Both the position numbers and the translations under genes were made by a program. Source: Amycolatopsis eburnea (lineage in GTDB: Bacteria; Actinomycetota; Actinomycetes; Mycobacteriales; Pseudonocardiaceae). From it: DNA of 64,000 nucleotides. This document shows positions 1 to 8,863 of this stretch, in pieces; position 1 is the stretch's first letter, and every line of letters starts with the position of its first letter. The stretch covers positions 62,001-126,000 of the forward strand of contig NZ_RSEC01000036.1 in the NCBI RefSeq assembly GCF_003937945.1, given 5' to 3'. A model generated the notes under the pieces. The model was not told the DNA's origin, did not search any database, and saw nothing but the letters and a program-made list of their open reading frames with translations.

Positions 1-785
1 ATGGCCATGGAGATCAGCCGCTCGCACGAACCGATCGCGCGGGCCGGCAGGAGGTAGCGGCCCTGCCCGATCCACTGCATCGCGAGCTCGAAGCCGCGGC
101 CCTCTTCGCCGAGGATCTGCGTCTCGGGCACGCGGACGTCCTGGAAGATCAGCGACGCCGGGCCCCACTCGCCCATGGTGTCGATGTACTCGGACTTCCA
201 GCCGGCCTCGCGGTCGACGAGGAAGCAGGTGACGCCGCCGTTCGCGCCCTTCTCCGGGTCGGTGATCGCGAAGACCATGGTGAAGTCGGCTTCGTTGCCG
301 CCGGTGATGAAGGTCTTCTCGCCGTTGATGATCCAGTCGGTGCCGTCCTTGCGGGCGGTGGTCCGGATGGCCTTGGCGTCCGACCCGGCGCCCGGCTCGG
401 TGATCGCGAAGCACGACTTGCGCTCGCCCGAGATGGTCGGCAGCAGGTAGGTCTGCTTCTGCTCCTCGTTGGCGTGGAACAGGATGTTGTCCGCGGCGCC
501 GCCGAAGCGGAACGGCACGAAGGTGCGGCCGAGCTCGGCTTCCAGCAGCGCGGCCATCACGGCGGACAGGCCCATGCCGCCGTACTCCTCCGGCGTGAAG
601 ACACCCCAGAAACCGGACTCCTTCGCCTTGAGCTGGAGGGCCTTCAGCTCCTCGCCGGTCAGCCCCGGCTGGTGCGCGCGCTCGCGGCGGAGGACTTCCT
701 GCTCGAGCGGGATCAGCTCCCGCTGGACGAACGTGCGGACCCAGTCGCGCACTTCCCGTTCTTCGGTGCTGAGTGAAAAGTCCAT
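1..785 (-). CDS. Acyl-CoA dehydrogenase, C-terminal part outside window
   Basis: The gene should catalyse FAD-dependent alpha,beta-desaturation of an acyl-CoA. The first 261 residues are visible; the normal length of about 380-600 means the C-terminal catalytic bundle lies beyond the left edge. The N-terminal helical domain is followed near residues 125-137 by CFAITEPGAGSDA, the FAD-contacting signature of the family, and by the beta-domain stretch INGEKTFITGG. The start is an ATG preceded on the minus strand by GGAGGAGC at good spacing. A perfect palindrome at 811-826 in the leader suggests repression by a TetR-type regulator not present in the window. The substrate cannot be told from sequence. 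Confidence 0.93.
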   Translation of the reverse strand, partial: MDFSLSTEEREVRDWVRTFVQRELIPLEQEVLRRERAHQPGLTGEELKALQLKAKESGFWGVFTPEEYGGMGLSAVMAALLEAELGRTFVPFRFGGAADNILFHANEEQKQTYLLPTISGERKSCFAITEPGAGSDAKAIRTTARKDGTDWIINGEKTFITGGNEADFTMVFAITDPEKGANGGVTCFLVDREAGWKSEYIDTMGEWGPASLIFQDVRVPETQILGEEGRGFELAMQWIGQGRYLLPARAIGSCERLISMA

Positions 786-810
786 GGGTGAGCTGCTCCT
801 CCGACACTGG

Positions 811-826
811 CTAAGCGCTTGCTTAG
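811..826. promoter_or_regulatory. Palindromic operator candidate upstream of acyl-CoA dehydrogenase
   Basis: CTAAGCGCTTGCTTAG is a perfect 6-4-6 inverted repeat lying 26 bp before the start codon. The form is typical of TetR-family operators controlling fatty-acid genes in actinomycetes; the regulator is not identified here. Confidence 0.5.
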
Positions 827-915
827 TCCAGGGTACCCCGTGAGAGGTGGATTACCCCAGACCTCGGCCCGAATTCGTGACAAGCGCCCGGGCGCCCGGA
901 AGGATCGGAGGGGTG

Positions 916-1602
916 ATGGAGATCGTGGTCCGCTGGTCGCCGCCGTTGCCCGCCGAAGAGCGCTTCCTGCGCCTGTTGGACGAAGCCGAGCAAGACCGCT
1001 TCGCGGCGTACCGCCAGGAGGCCGACAAGCGCCGCTTCCTGACCGGCCGCGTACTGGCGAAGACGGTCGCGGCGGAGCGGCTGGGCCTGGCCGCGGACGC
1101 GGTGAAGTTCGACGCGACCTGCGAAGACTGCGGCAAGCCCCACGGCAGGCCCCGGGTCCCGGGCGCGGACCTGACCCTGTCGATCTCCCACTCGGGCGAC
1201 CTGATCGGCCTCGCGGCCACCCCGGCGGTCCCGGTCGGCCTCGACGTCGAGACGGCCAACCGCCGCGCGGACGACGGCCTGATCGACTACGCGCTGAGCC
1301 CGGCCGAGGCGGCCCACCTGGCCGGCCTGGACCCGGACGCGAAGGCGGCGGCGTTCTTCGTCTACTGGACCCGCAAGGAAGCGGTGATGAAGGCCACGGG
1401 CAAGGGCCTGCGCATCCCGCTGCAGAGCATCACGTTCTCCCGCTACGACGAACCGGCCCGGCTGGTGTCGTCCGGGGACGCGGCTTTGGACCCGGCGCGC
1501 ACGCGGCTGGTGGACCTGAAGGCGGCGGACGGCTACCGCGCGGCGATCGCGGTGCTGACCACCGAGGAGCTGTCGGTGACCGAGGAGCACTGGCTCCCGT
1601 AG
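916..1602 (+). CDS. 4'-phosphopantetheinyl transferase, Sfp type
   Basis: Transfers the phosphopantetheine arm of CoA to carrier proteins of polyketide, nonribosomal peptide or fatty-acid synthases. The 228-residue length fits the Sfp/EntD class. Magnesium and CoA-binding motifs are visible: SISHSGD near residues 89-95, GLDVE near 108-112 and W151 with KEAVMK at 154-159. The ATG at 916 has GGAGG just upstream; an in-frame GTG at 913 is an alternative. The gene converges on isochorismate synthase, which hints at siderophore assembly, but no carrier protein or synthetase is present in the window, so the partner is unknown. Confidence 0.92.
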   Translation: MEIVVRWSPPLPAEERFLRLLDEAEQDRFAAYRQEADKRRFLTGRVLAKTVAAERLGLAADAVKFDATCEDCGKPHGRPRVPGADLTLSISHSGDLIGLAATPAVPVGLDVETANRRADDGLIDYALSPAEAAHLAGLDPDAKAAAFFVYWTRKEAVMKATGKGLRIPLQSITFSRYDEPARLVSSGDAALDPARTRLVDLKAADGYRAAIAVLTTEELSVTEEHWLP

Positions 1603-1609
1603 CGCTCGA

Positions 1610-1702
1610 CCGAGCGCCCCAATGTGGCCTTCGGTGCGTCAGACGCACCCAAGGCGGCCTTCGGTGCGCAAGACGCAACCAAGGCCACATTGGGGCGCTC
1701 GG
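1610..1702. repeat. Long palindromic intergenic repeat, family A, with doubled inner hairpin
   Basis: Arms 1610-1631 and 1681-1702 are perfect 22-nt reverse complements. The 49-nt interior holds two tandem, similar hairpin units (core TTCGGTGCG..GACGCA..CCAAGG). It sits between two convergent genes, so a bidirectional terminator role is likely. The same core recurs at 23016-23070 with paired substitutions. Confidence 0.85.
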
Positions 1703-1710
1703 GGCCGGGG

Positions 1711-2868
1711 TCAGACCGAGGTGAGGTCCTCCAGGCCCATCGCCGTCAGCAGGGTCCTGAACTTCGCCGTCGTCTCGTCCAGTTCCGCCCTCGGGTCCGA
1801 CGCCGCCACGATGCCGCCGCCCGCGTACAGCCTCATCGACGTCGAGGCGATCTCCGCGCAGCGGATCGCCACCGCCCACTCGCCGTCGCCTGCCGCGTCG
1901 ACCCAGCCGACCGCGCCCGCGTAGTAGTCGCGGTCGAAGGGCTCCAGCTCCTGGACCAGGTCGCGGGACTCCGCCGTCGGGGTGCCGCAGATCGCCGGGG
2001 TCGGGTGCAGGGCCGCCGCGAGGTCGAGGGCCGTGACCTCCGGGTCGAGCAGCTCGCCCGTGATCGGGGTGCGCAGGTGCCAGATCGCCGGCGTCGTCAC
2101 CAGCTCCGGGCCCGCCGGGACGTCCAGCGTGCGGCAGAACGGCCGCAGCGCCTCGACGAGGTAGTCGATGACCACCGCGTGCTCGAGCTGGTCCTTGCGG
2201 GACGTCCGCAGCGCCTCGCCGTTGGCGCGGTCGGTCGCCGGGTCCGCGGACCGGGGCATCGAGCCCGCGTGCGGCGACGAGAACACCGTGCGGCCGGTGC
2301 GGCGCAGCAGCAGCTCGGGCGTGGCGCCGACGAGCGTGCGGCCGCCGGGCAGCTCGGCCGCGTACGTGAAGTGGCGGGGGTTGCCGGCCGCCAGGTTGCG
2401 CACGACGCGCTCAGCCGGCACCGGCGAAGAGAACTCGAGGTCCAGGGCGCGGGCCAGGACGGCTTTTCGCAGGCCGCGCGAGCCCAGCGCGTCGACAGCG
2501 GCCGAAACGGCGGCCATGTGCCGGGACGGCGAAGGCACCGCGCGCACCTCCACGGGCGCCGCCAGTACCTCACGCGCGAGCGAAGGCGCGCCCTCGGCGC
2601 GGTGGACGGTCCGCGGCACGACGAGGTGGCCCGGCACCTTCGTGTCGGGCCCGGTGTCGAACGGCAGGACGCCGACGGCCAGCGGGGCTCCGGTCTCCGC
2701 CAGGACGCCGGGGATCGCCGAAGCGAGGCGCCGCGGGTCCGTCTCGGTGACGGTCCGGAGCACGCCCTGCGCGAGGAGTGCGCGCTGGGCCGTGGTGAAG
2801 AGGAAGTCGCCACGCTGGTAGCGGGCGGCGAGGTCGAGTGCCGGGGTCGCCGGGTCAGGTGAACTCAC
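1711..2868 (-). CDS. Isochorismate synthase (EntC/DhbC family)
   Basis: Converts chorismate to isochorismate, the first step towards salicylate or 2,3-dihydroxybenzoate siderophores and, through other enzymes, menaquinone. At 385 residues it has the single chorismate-binding domain of this family rather than the larger anthranilate synthase layout. The conserved C-terminal blocks include ATPELLLRRTG, SRKDQLEHA, HPTPAICGTP, the acidic ELEPFDRDYYAG segment and GDGEWAVAIRCAEI, which hold the Mg2+ and substrate ligands. No DhbA, DhbB or DhbE homologue adjoins it, so the end product is unclear; the neighbouring phosphopantetheinyl transferase favours a siderophore. Confidence 0.9.
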   Translation of the reverse strand: MSSPDPATPALDLAARYQRGDFLFTTAQRALLAQGVLRTVTETDPRRLASAIPGVLAETGAPLAVGVLPFDTGPDTKVPGHLVVPRTVHRAEGAPSLAREVLAAPVEVRAVPSPSRHMAAVSAAVDALGSRGLRKAVLARALDLEFSSPVPAERVVRNLAAGNPRHFTYAAELPGGRTLVGATPELLLRRTGRTVFSSPHAGSMPRSADPATDRANGEALRTSRKDQLEHAVVIDYLVEALRPFCRTLDVPAGPELVTTPAIWHLRTPITGELLDPEVTALDLAAALHPTPAICGTPTAESRDLVQELEPFDRDYYAGAVGWVDAAGDGEWAVAIRCAEIASTSMRLYAGGGIVAASDPRAELDETTAKFRTLLTAMGLEDLTSV

Positions 2869-2897
2869 GGCTCCAGCGTCCCAGGCTTCGGGAGATC

Positions 2898-2933
2898 CGC
2901 GAGGGGAGTGTCACGAGCGACACTCCCCTCGCG
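2898..2933. terminator. Hairpin terminator downstream of mihF
   Basis: Arms 2898-2912 and 2919-2933 are perfect 15-nt reverse complements with a 6-nt loop, beginning 18 nt after the mihF stop on the minus strand and just before the next minus-strand gene. There is no U-tract. Confidence 0.7.
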
Positions 2934-2951
2934 GGAGCTCCTGACGACGAG

Positions 2952-3263
2952 CTACTTGAGCGCGTCGATGAGCGCCTCGCGCTGGCGCTCGCCCAGGCCG
3001 GCCGCACGCCGGTCCGGGTCGATGCCGGCCTGCTCGAGCAGGGCGGCGACCTTCACCGCGCCGAGGCCGGGGACGGCCTTCAGCAGCTGGGTGACCTTCG
3101 TCTTCCCGATGGTCTTGTTCTCCTTGGCCTGCTTGAGCACCTTCTCGATGCTCTCCTTGCCGGACTTGATCGACGCGAGCAGCTCCGAACGCGCCTTGCG
3201 AGCCTCGGCGGCCTTGGCCAGGGCCTCGGCGCGCTGCTCCGGAGTCAACGTAGGCAGAGCCAA
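2952..3263 (-). CDS. mihF: Actinobacterial integration host factor mIHF
   Basis: A small nucleoid-associated DNA-binding protein of 103 residues that bends DNA; in mycobacteria it is essential and supports lambdoid-phage (L5) integration, and in Streptomyces it affects nucleoid compaction. The family opening LALPTLTPEQRAEALAKAA and the C-terminal helix-two-turn-helix with VPGLGAVKVAALLEQAGI and RAAGLGERQREAL match mIHF/sIHF. The start is a TTG at 3263-3261 with AGAGGAAAGGA upstream; no ATG or GTG fits the family N-terminus. The adjacent intergenic region provides a long, hairpin-rich leader. Confidence 0.93.
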   Translation of the reverse strand: MALPTLTPEQRAEALAKAAEARKARSELLASIKSGKESIEKVLKQAKENKTIGKTKVTQLLKAVPGLGAVKVAALLEQAGIDPDRRAAGLGERQREALIDALK

Positions 3264-3697
3264 CGTAGTGTCCTTTCCTCTCAGGTCTCCGCTTTCGCGG
3301 CCGACAGCTTTTGTGAGTGCTTGCTCCTGCAAGCGCTGCTCAGCCGTCTCTTGCCACGGCCCCAGTAAACGCCACCGGCTTCGCGGCCGTGCAACCGACA
3401 CGCACTTATTACCCCCGGAGGTGATACCGGGCAACCCGCTCCGGCCTGCGGAAACGCTCCCAAGAAGCGCCTCGGGTGGCCAGAGTCACCCGGAAGTGGA
3501 GCCTCCGTTACCGCACGCATTTCCTTGCGTATAAGGAAAGGCGCAAAAATTGATGATCTTGATCATCGTCCGGTCGTCGCCCGATCGCGCGACGACCGTG
3601 ACCGAACGGAGCCGTTGTTGACCATGCCCGCTTCACCCGATCCGCACTAGAGTCGGCGCAACCCCAGTTCACCGGCGAACGACCCCCGGGAGCGACC
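3264..3697. promoter_or_regulatory. Divergent intergenic region: structured mihF leader and ligase promoter
   Basis: This 434-bp gap has no credible gene. On the minus strand it can fold into several hairpins: a 6-bp stem at 3319-3334 (loop TCCT), a nested stem at 3415-3444 (CCGGAG/CTCCGG around CGGG/CCCG) and a CGGGTG/CACCCG stem at 3473-3492. Near the ligase there are two inverted repeats at 3552-3567 (GATGATC/GATCATC) and 3571-3598 (CGGTCGTCG/CGACGACCG). No known riboswitch consensus was recognised. Confidence 0.45.
3552..3598. promoter_or_regulatory. Two adjacent palindromes upstream of acyl-CoA ligase
   Basis: GATGATC-TT-GATCATC (3552-3567) is followed by CGGTCGTCG...CGACGACCG (3571-3598), both perfect. 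They lie 100-146 bp before the ligase start and are candidate operators; the binding protein is unknown. Confidence 0.4.
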
Positions 3698-5326
<1,629 letters not shown>

Positions 5327-5352
5327 CGGGTAAATCTCCGGCGAGTCTTCAT

Positions 5353-5407
5353 GTTCGTGAAGGCCACCTTGAGGAACTCTGTGTTCCTCAAGGTGGCCTT
5401 CACGAAC
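5353..5407. repeat. 25-bp-arm palindromic repeat, variant of family B
   Basis: Arms 5353-5377 and 5383-5407 are perfect 25-nt reverse complements around a 5-nt loop. The core CGTGAAGGCC-CCTT is shared with the copies at 13083, 46884 and 56532, with substitutions mirrored in the other arm. It probably terminates the ligase transcript and sits only 20 bp before the next start codon. Confidence 0.85.
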
Positions 5408-5427
5408 TTCACGGAGGGGTTCTGGGG

Positions 5428-6717
5428 ATGCAGCAAAACAGGCGCAGGTTCTTGGCGCTCGCGGGCTTGGGCGCGCTGACGGCGGCGTGCGGGTCGAACA
5501 CCGGGCGGCAGGGCGACCCGCCGCCCTCGACGGCGTACTCGGCGGGGCCGCCGCCGTCGGACACCCCGAAGGTCACGCTCCAGCAGTGGTACCACGCGTA
5601 CGGCGAGGACGGCGTCCAGGAAGCCGTGAAGCGCTACGCGGCGAGCTACCCCGGCGCGACCGTGAACGTCCAGTGGAACCCCGGCGACTACGACTCCAAG
5701 ATCGTCACCGCGCTGCAGAACAGCAAGGTCCCGGACGTCTTCGAAGCGCAGGTCAAGATCGACTGGGTGCGGCAGAACCAGGTCGTGTCGCTCGACGACG
5801 TCATCGCGCCGGTGAAGGCCGACTTCAGCCCGGCCGTGCTGGCCGCGCAGACCGTCGAGGGCAAGGTCTACGGCATCCCGCAGGCCACCGACACGCAGGT
5901 GCTCTTCTACCGCAAGAGCCTGCTCCAAGCCGCCGGCGTGCAGCCGCCGCAGACGGTCGACGAGCTGATCGACGCGGCCTCGAAGCTGACAAAGGACGGC
6001 GTCAAGGGCTTCTTCGCGGGCAACGACGGCGGCGTCGGCGTGCTCACCGGGCCGCTGCTGTGGTCGGCGGGCCTCGACTACCTCAAGAACGGCAACCGCG
6101 AGGTCGGCTTCGACGACCCGCGCGCGGCCACCGCGCTCGGCAAGCTGCACACCCTCAACACCAACGGCTCGCTGCTGCTCGGCGCCCCGGCCGACTGGTC
6201 GGACCCGGGCGCGTTCATCGACGGGCTCACCGCGATGCAGTGGACCGGGCTGTGGAACGTGCCGAAGATCCGCTCGGCGTTCGACGACGACTTCGGCGTG
6301 CTCCCCTTCCCCAAGCTGGACGGCAGCGGGGCGCCGTCGGTGCCGGTCGGCGCGTACGGCGCGATGGTCAACGCCAAGAGCGCGCACGTCGCCGAGGCGA
6401 AGGCGTTCGTGAAGTGGCTGTGGATCGACAAGACGGACAACCAGCTGGAGTTCGCGACGAAGTTCGGCTTCCACGTGCCGGCCCGGCAGAGCCTGATCGA
6501 CCGCGCGGACAACCTCAAGAGCGGCCCGGCCGCCGACGCGGCCCGGTTCGTCAAGGAGAACAGCCACCTCGTCGGCGGTCCGGTGTGGACGCAGCAGTCG
6601 AACACGGCGCTGTCGGACGCGGCGGCGAAGATCGCCAAGGAGGGCGCGGACCCGGCGGCGCAGGTCAAGACGGCCGTCGGCGTGGCCCAGTCCGAGCTGA
6701 AGCGCCTGTTCGGATGA
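5428..6717 (+). CDS. Extracellular solute-binding lipoprotein of a sugar-type ABC importer
   Basis: Captures a ligand, probably a carbohydrate, outside the membrane and delivers it to the permeases encoded downstream. The N-terminus has a twin-arginine-like RRRF followed by a hydrophobic stretch and the lipobox LTAAC (lipidated Cys at about residue 22). The remaining 400 residues have the family-1 binding-protein pattern, including the hinge segment GKVYGIPQATDTQVLFYRK and the tryptophan-rich ligand region. The ATG at 5428 follows GGAGGGG. Its stop overlaps the next start by 4 nt (ATGA). The ligand is not predictable; no ATPase gene accompanies the system. Confidence 0.9.
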   Translation: MQQNRRRFLALAGLGALTAACGSNTGRQGDPPPSTAYSAGPPPSDTPKVTLQQWYHAYGEDGVQEAVKRYAASYPGATVNVQWNPGDYDSKIVTALQNSKVPDVFEAQVKIDWVRQNQVVSLDDVIAPVKADFSPAVLAAQTVEGKVYGIPQATDTQVLFYRKSLLQAAGVQPPQTVDELIDAASKLTKDGVKGFFAGNDGGVGVLTGPLLWSAGLDYLKNGNREVGFDDPRAATALGKLHTLNTNGSLLLGAPADWSDPGAFIDGLTAMQWTGLWNVPKIRSAFDDDFGVLPFPKLDGSGAPSVPVGAYGAMVNAKSAHVAEAKAFVKWLWIDKTDNQLEFATKFGFHVPARQSLIDRADNLKSGPAADAARFVKENSHLVGGPVWTQQSNTALSDAAAKIAKEGADPAAQVKTAVGVAQSELKRLFG

Positions 6718-7610
6718 AACGGCGCGACGCGCGCGCCTTCTGGCTCTTCGTCGGACCGTTCCTGCTCGGGCTCGCGGTCTTCGCGTACCTCCCGATCGGC
6801 TGGAGCGCGTACCTGTCGTTCTTCGACGCGCGCAACACCGTGACCCCGACGGACTTCGTCGGCCTGGACAACTACGGGCACATGCTCACCGACAAGCCGT
6901 TCCTGTCGAGCCTGGGCACGTTCAGCGTGTTCGCGGTGTTCATCGTGCCGCTGACGTTCGTGCTGTCGCTGGCTCTGGCGCTCGGCGTCAACCAGCTGCG
7001 GTTCGCGCGCGCGTTCTTCCGGTCGGTGTTCTTCCTGCCCTTCGCGTGCTCGTACGTCGTGGCGTCGCTGATCTGGAAGACGTCGCTGTTCTCGGGTGTC
7101 CGATATGGACTGGCGAACACCGTGCTGTCGGTGTTCGGCGTGGATCCGGTGGCGTGGACCGGGACGGTGCACCCGCCGCTGTACTGGATCGTGCTGGTCA
7201 CTGCCCGGCTGTGGCTGCAGCTGGGCTTCTACATGATCCTGTTCATCGCGGCGCTGCAACGGATTCCGCGGCACCTGTACGAAGCCGCGTGGCTCGACGG
7301 CGCGAAACCGGGCTGGCAGGTGTTCCGGTACGTGACGCTCCCGCAGCTGCGCTCGACGGCGGTGGCGGTGCTGCTGCTGAACCTGATCAACGCCTACCAG
7401 GCGTTCGACGAGTTCTACAACATCATGGGCGACAGCCGCGGGTACCCGCCGTTCGCCCGCCCGCCGTTGGTGTACCTGTACTACACGTCGCTCGGCTCGG
7501 GCGGCCAGGACCTCGGCCGCGGCAGCGCGGGCGCGGTGATCCTGGCGCTGATCATCGCGCTGGTGACCCTGTTCCAGGGCCGGGTACTGCGGTTCGGGAG
7601 GCCGGCGTGA
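6714..7610 (+). CDS. ABC importer permease, MalF-like
   Basis: An inner-membrane permease of 298 residues with about six transmembrane segments. The cytoplasmic EAA loop is clear: EAAWLDGAKPGWQVFRYVTLP, which docks with the ATPase. It forms a heterodimer with the product of the next gene and receives substrate from the lipoprotein upstream. ATGA coupling to the upstream gene and GTGA coupling to the downstream gene support an operon with fixed stoichiometry. Confidence 0.9.
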   Translation: MKRRDARAFWLFVGPFLLGLAVFAYLPIGWSAYLSFFDARNTVTPTDFVGLDNYGHMLTDKPFLSSLGTFSVFAVFIVPLTFVLSLALALGVNQLRFARAFFRSVFFLPFACSYVVASLIWKTSLFSGVRYGLANTVLSVFGVDPVAWTGTVHPPLYWIVLVTARLWLQLGFYMILFIAALQRIPRHLYEAAWLDGAKPGWQVFRYVTLPQLRSTAVAVLLLNLINAYQAFDEFYNIMGDSRGYPPFARPPLVYLYYTSLGSGGQDLGRGSAGAVILALIIALVTLFQGRVLRFGRPA

Positions 7611-8422
7611 GGGCGTTCTTCCGGTGGGCCGCCCTGATCGTGGCGGCGGTCCTGTTCCTGCTCCCCTTCTACCTGTTGCTGCGCAACGGCTTGGCGTCGC
7701 GGGCGGAGATCACCGCTCCGGAGTGGACGTTCTTCCCGTCCACAGTGCACTGGGAGAACTTCTCGAAGCTGTTCTCCGCCGAGGACGTCCCGTTCGCCAG
7801 GAGCCTGCTCAATTCGGCGATCGTGGCGGTGCTGCAAACGGTCGGCCTGCTGGTGCTCTGCTCCCTGGCGGGCTACGGCCTCGCCCGGATCCCGTACCGC
7901 CGTTCCAAGATCGTGTTCTACGCGGTGCTGGCGACGCTGATGATCCCGACGTCGGTGACGTTCGTGCCGAGCTTCGTGGTGGTTTCGTCGCTGGGCTGGC
8001 TGTCGGACTTCCGCGGCCTGGTGATCCCCGGGCTGTTCAGCGCGTTCAGCGTGTTCCTGTTCCGCCAGTACTTCCTGGACTTCCCGCGCGAGCTGGAGGA
8101 AGCAGGCCGGGTGGACGGGCTCAGCCGCTGGGGCGTGTTCTGGCGGATCGTCGTGCCGAACTCGAAGGGGTTCTTCGCGGCGATCGCGGTCATCACGGTG
8201 ATCGGCAGCTGGAACGCGTTCCTGTGGCCGCTGATCATCGCTCAGTCCCCGGATTCGTGGACGGTCCAGGTGGCGCTGTCGGGGTTGCTGACGGCGCAGA
8301 ACCCGCAGCTGAACCTGCTGTTCCTGGCGGCGGCGGTGTCGATCCTGCCGATCGTGCTGCTGTTCGCGTTCCTGCAGCGGTACCTGGTGCGCGGGGTGAC
8401 CGAGTCCGGCCTGACGGGCTGA
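7607..8422 (+). CDS. ABC importer permease, MalG-like
   Basis: The second inner-membrane permease (271 residues, about six transmembrane segments). The start is GTG at 7607, overlapping the previous stop by 4 nt. The EAA-type loop is ELEEAGRVDGLSRWGVFWRIVVPNSKG. With no nucleotide-binding protein in the operon, it probably uses a shared MsiK/UgpC-type ATPase encoded elsewhere, as is common in actinomycetes. The 3' end runs antisense to the tail of the convergent minus-strand reading frame at 8235-8807. Confidence 0.9.
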   Translation: MRAFFRWAALIVAAVLFLLPFYLLLRNGLASRAEITAPEWTFFPSTVHWENFSKLFSAEDVPFARSLLNSAIVAVLQTVGLLVLCSLAGYGLARIPYRRSKIVFYAVLATLMIPTSVTFVPSFVVVSSLGWLSDFRGLVIPGLFSAFSVFLFRQYFLDFPRELEEAGRVDGLSRWGVFWRIVVPNSKGFFAAIAVITVIGSWNAFLWPLIIAQSPDSWTVQVALSGLLTAQNPQLNLLFLAAAVSILPIVLLFAFLQRYLVRGVTESGLTG

Positions 8423-8807
8423 ACCGCCACCACAGCAGGACCAGCGTCAGCACGAGCGCCCCGCCGTCGGTGACCAGCGAAGGCAGCCACCCGGCCCAGC
8501 CGTACAGGTCGGAGGTCGCCCGCCACACCGGCGGCGGGATCGCGAACACGCCCGCCGCCTGGGTGGCGTTCACCGCCAGGACCAGCCAGAACACCCACGC
8601 GCGGCCGGTCAGCGCGAGCAGTCCCAGCAGATTGCCGACGAGGTAGCCGGTCCCGACCAGGCGCAGTCCCGCCAGGAAGCCGTCGGGCAACGGCGCACCG
8701 GCCAGGAAAGCCGCGCGCGCCACCAGTTCGTGGTCGATCACCACGAAGTTCTGCACCGCCGTGCCGAGTGCGAAGAGCAGCGAACAACCCGCGATCCACC
8801 ACCGCAT
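8235..8807 (-). CDS. Four-helix membrane protein of unknown function under TetR control
   Basis: The first 130 residues are a plausible integral membrane protein with about four hydrophobic segments (near residues 4-21, 50-68, 70-90 and 110-126). It has no resemblance to the 12-helix TetA exporter. The ATG at 8807 follows GAGGGGG. The gene diverges from tetR across tet-type operators, so TetR very likely represses it. The last 60 residues are low-complexity Pro/Ser/Ala/Thr and are encoded antisense to the permease gene for 188 bp, which suggests the original stop was lost or that the tail is not functional. Confidence 0.6.
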   Translation of the reverse strand: MRWWIAGCSLLFALGTAVQNFVVIDHELVARAAFLAGAPLPDGFLAGLRLVGTGYLVGNLLGLLALTGRAWVFWLVLAVNATQAAGVFAIPPPVWRATSDLYGWAGWLPSLVTDGGALVLTLVLLWWRFSPSGRTRSPRAPGTAAGTRTAARSAGSTPPPPGTAGSAAGSAPSATPTAPPGPSTNPGTER

Positions 8808-8817
8808 GCCGAGCCCC

Positions 8818-8834
8818 CTCTATCAGTGATAGAG
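8818..8834. promoter_or_regulatory. Near-canonical tetO operator O1
   Basis: CTCTATCAGTGATAGAG is a perfect 17-bp palindrome. With the next base it contains CTATCAGTGATAGAGA, identical over 16 nt to the core of the Tn10 tet operator. It lies at the start of the membrane-protein leader. Confidence 0.85.
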
Positions 8835-8839
8835 ACCAA

Positions 8840-8855
8840 TCTACCACTGATAGAG
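8840..8855. promoter_or_regulatory. Imperfect tet operator O2 overlapping the tetR promoter
   Basis: TCTACCACTGATAGAG matches the palindrome at six of eight positions in the left half. Its centre is 21 bp from O1. TAGAGT at 8851-8856 is a -10-like hexamer seven nt before the proposed GTG start, so occupancy would autorepress tetR. Confidence 0.65.
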
Positions 8856-8863
8856 TGGGCCTG

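Noticed and set aside
1632..1680. Tandem inner units as a CRISPR or VNTR
   Set aside because: Only two copies, each a hairpin nested in a larger perfect palindrome; better explained as a duplicated stem-loop.
916..2868. Siderophore biosynthetic gene cluster
   Set aside because: Only a phosphopantetheinyl transferase and an isochorismate synthase are present; no NRPS, aryl-AMP ligase or receptor gene adjoins them.
3411..3500. Known riboswitch (c-di-AMP, c-di-GMP, cobalamin, SAM) before mihF or the ligase
   Set aside because: Stems are present but none of the conserved core sequences of these classes could be recognised.
5487..7610. Long plus-strand open frame of 707 codons
   Set aside because: Its first two-thirds are an Arg/Gly/Pro-rich shadow of the solute-binding protein gene; only the final part is the real permease in that frame.
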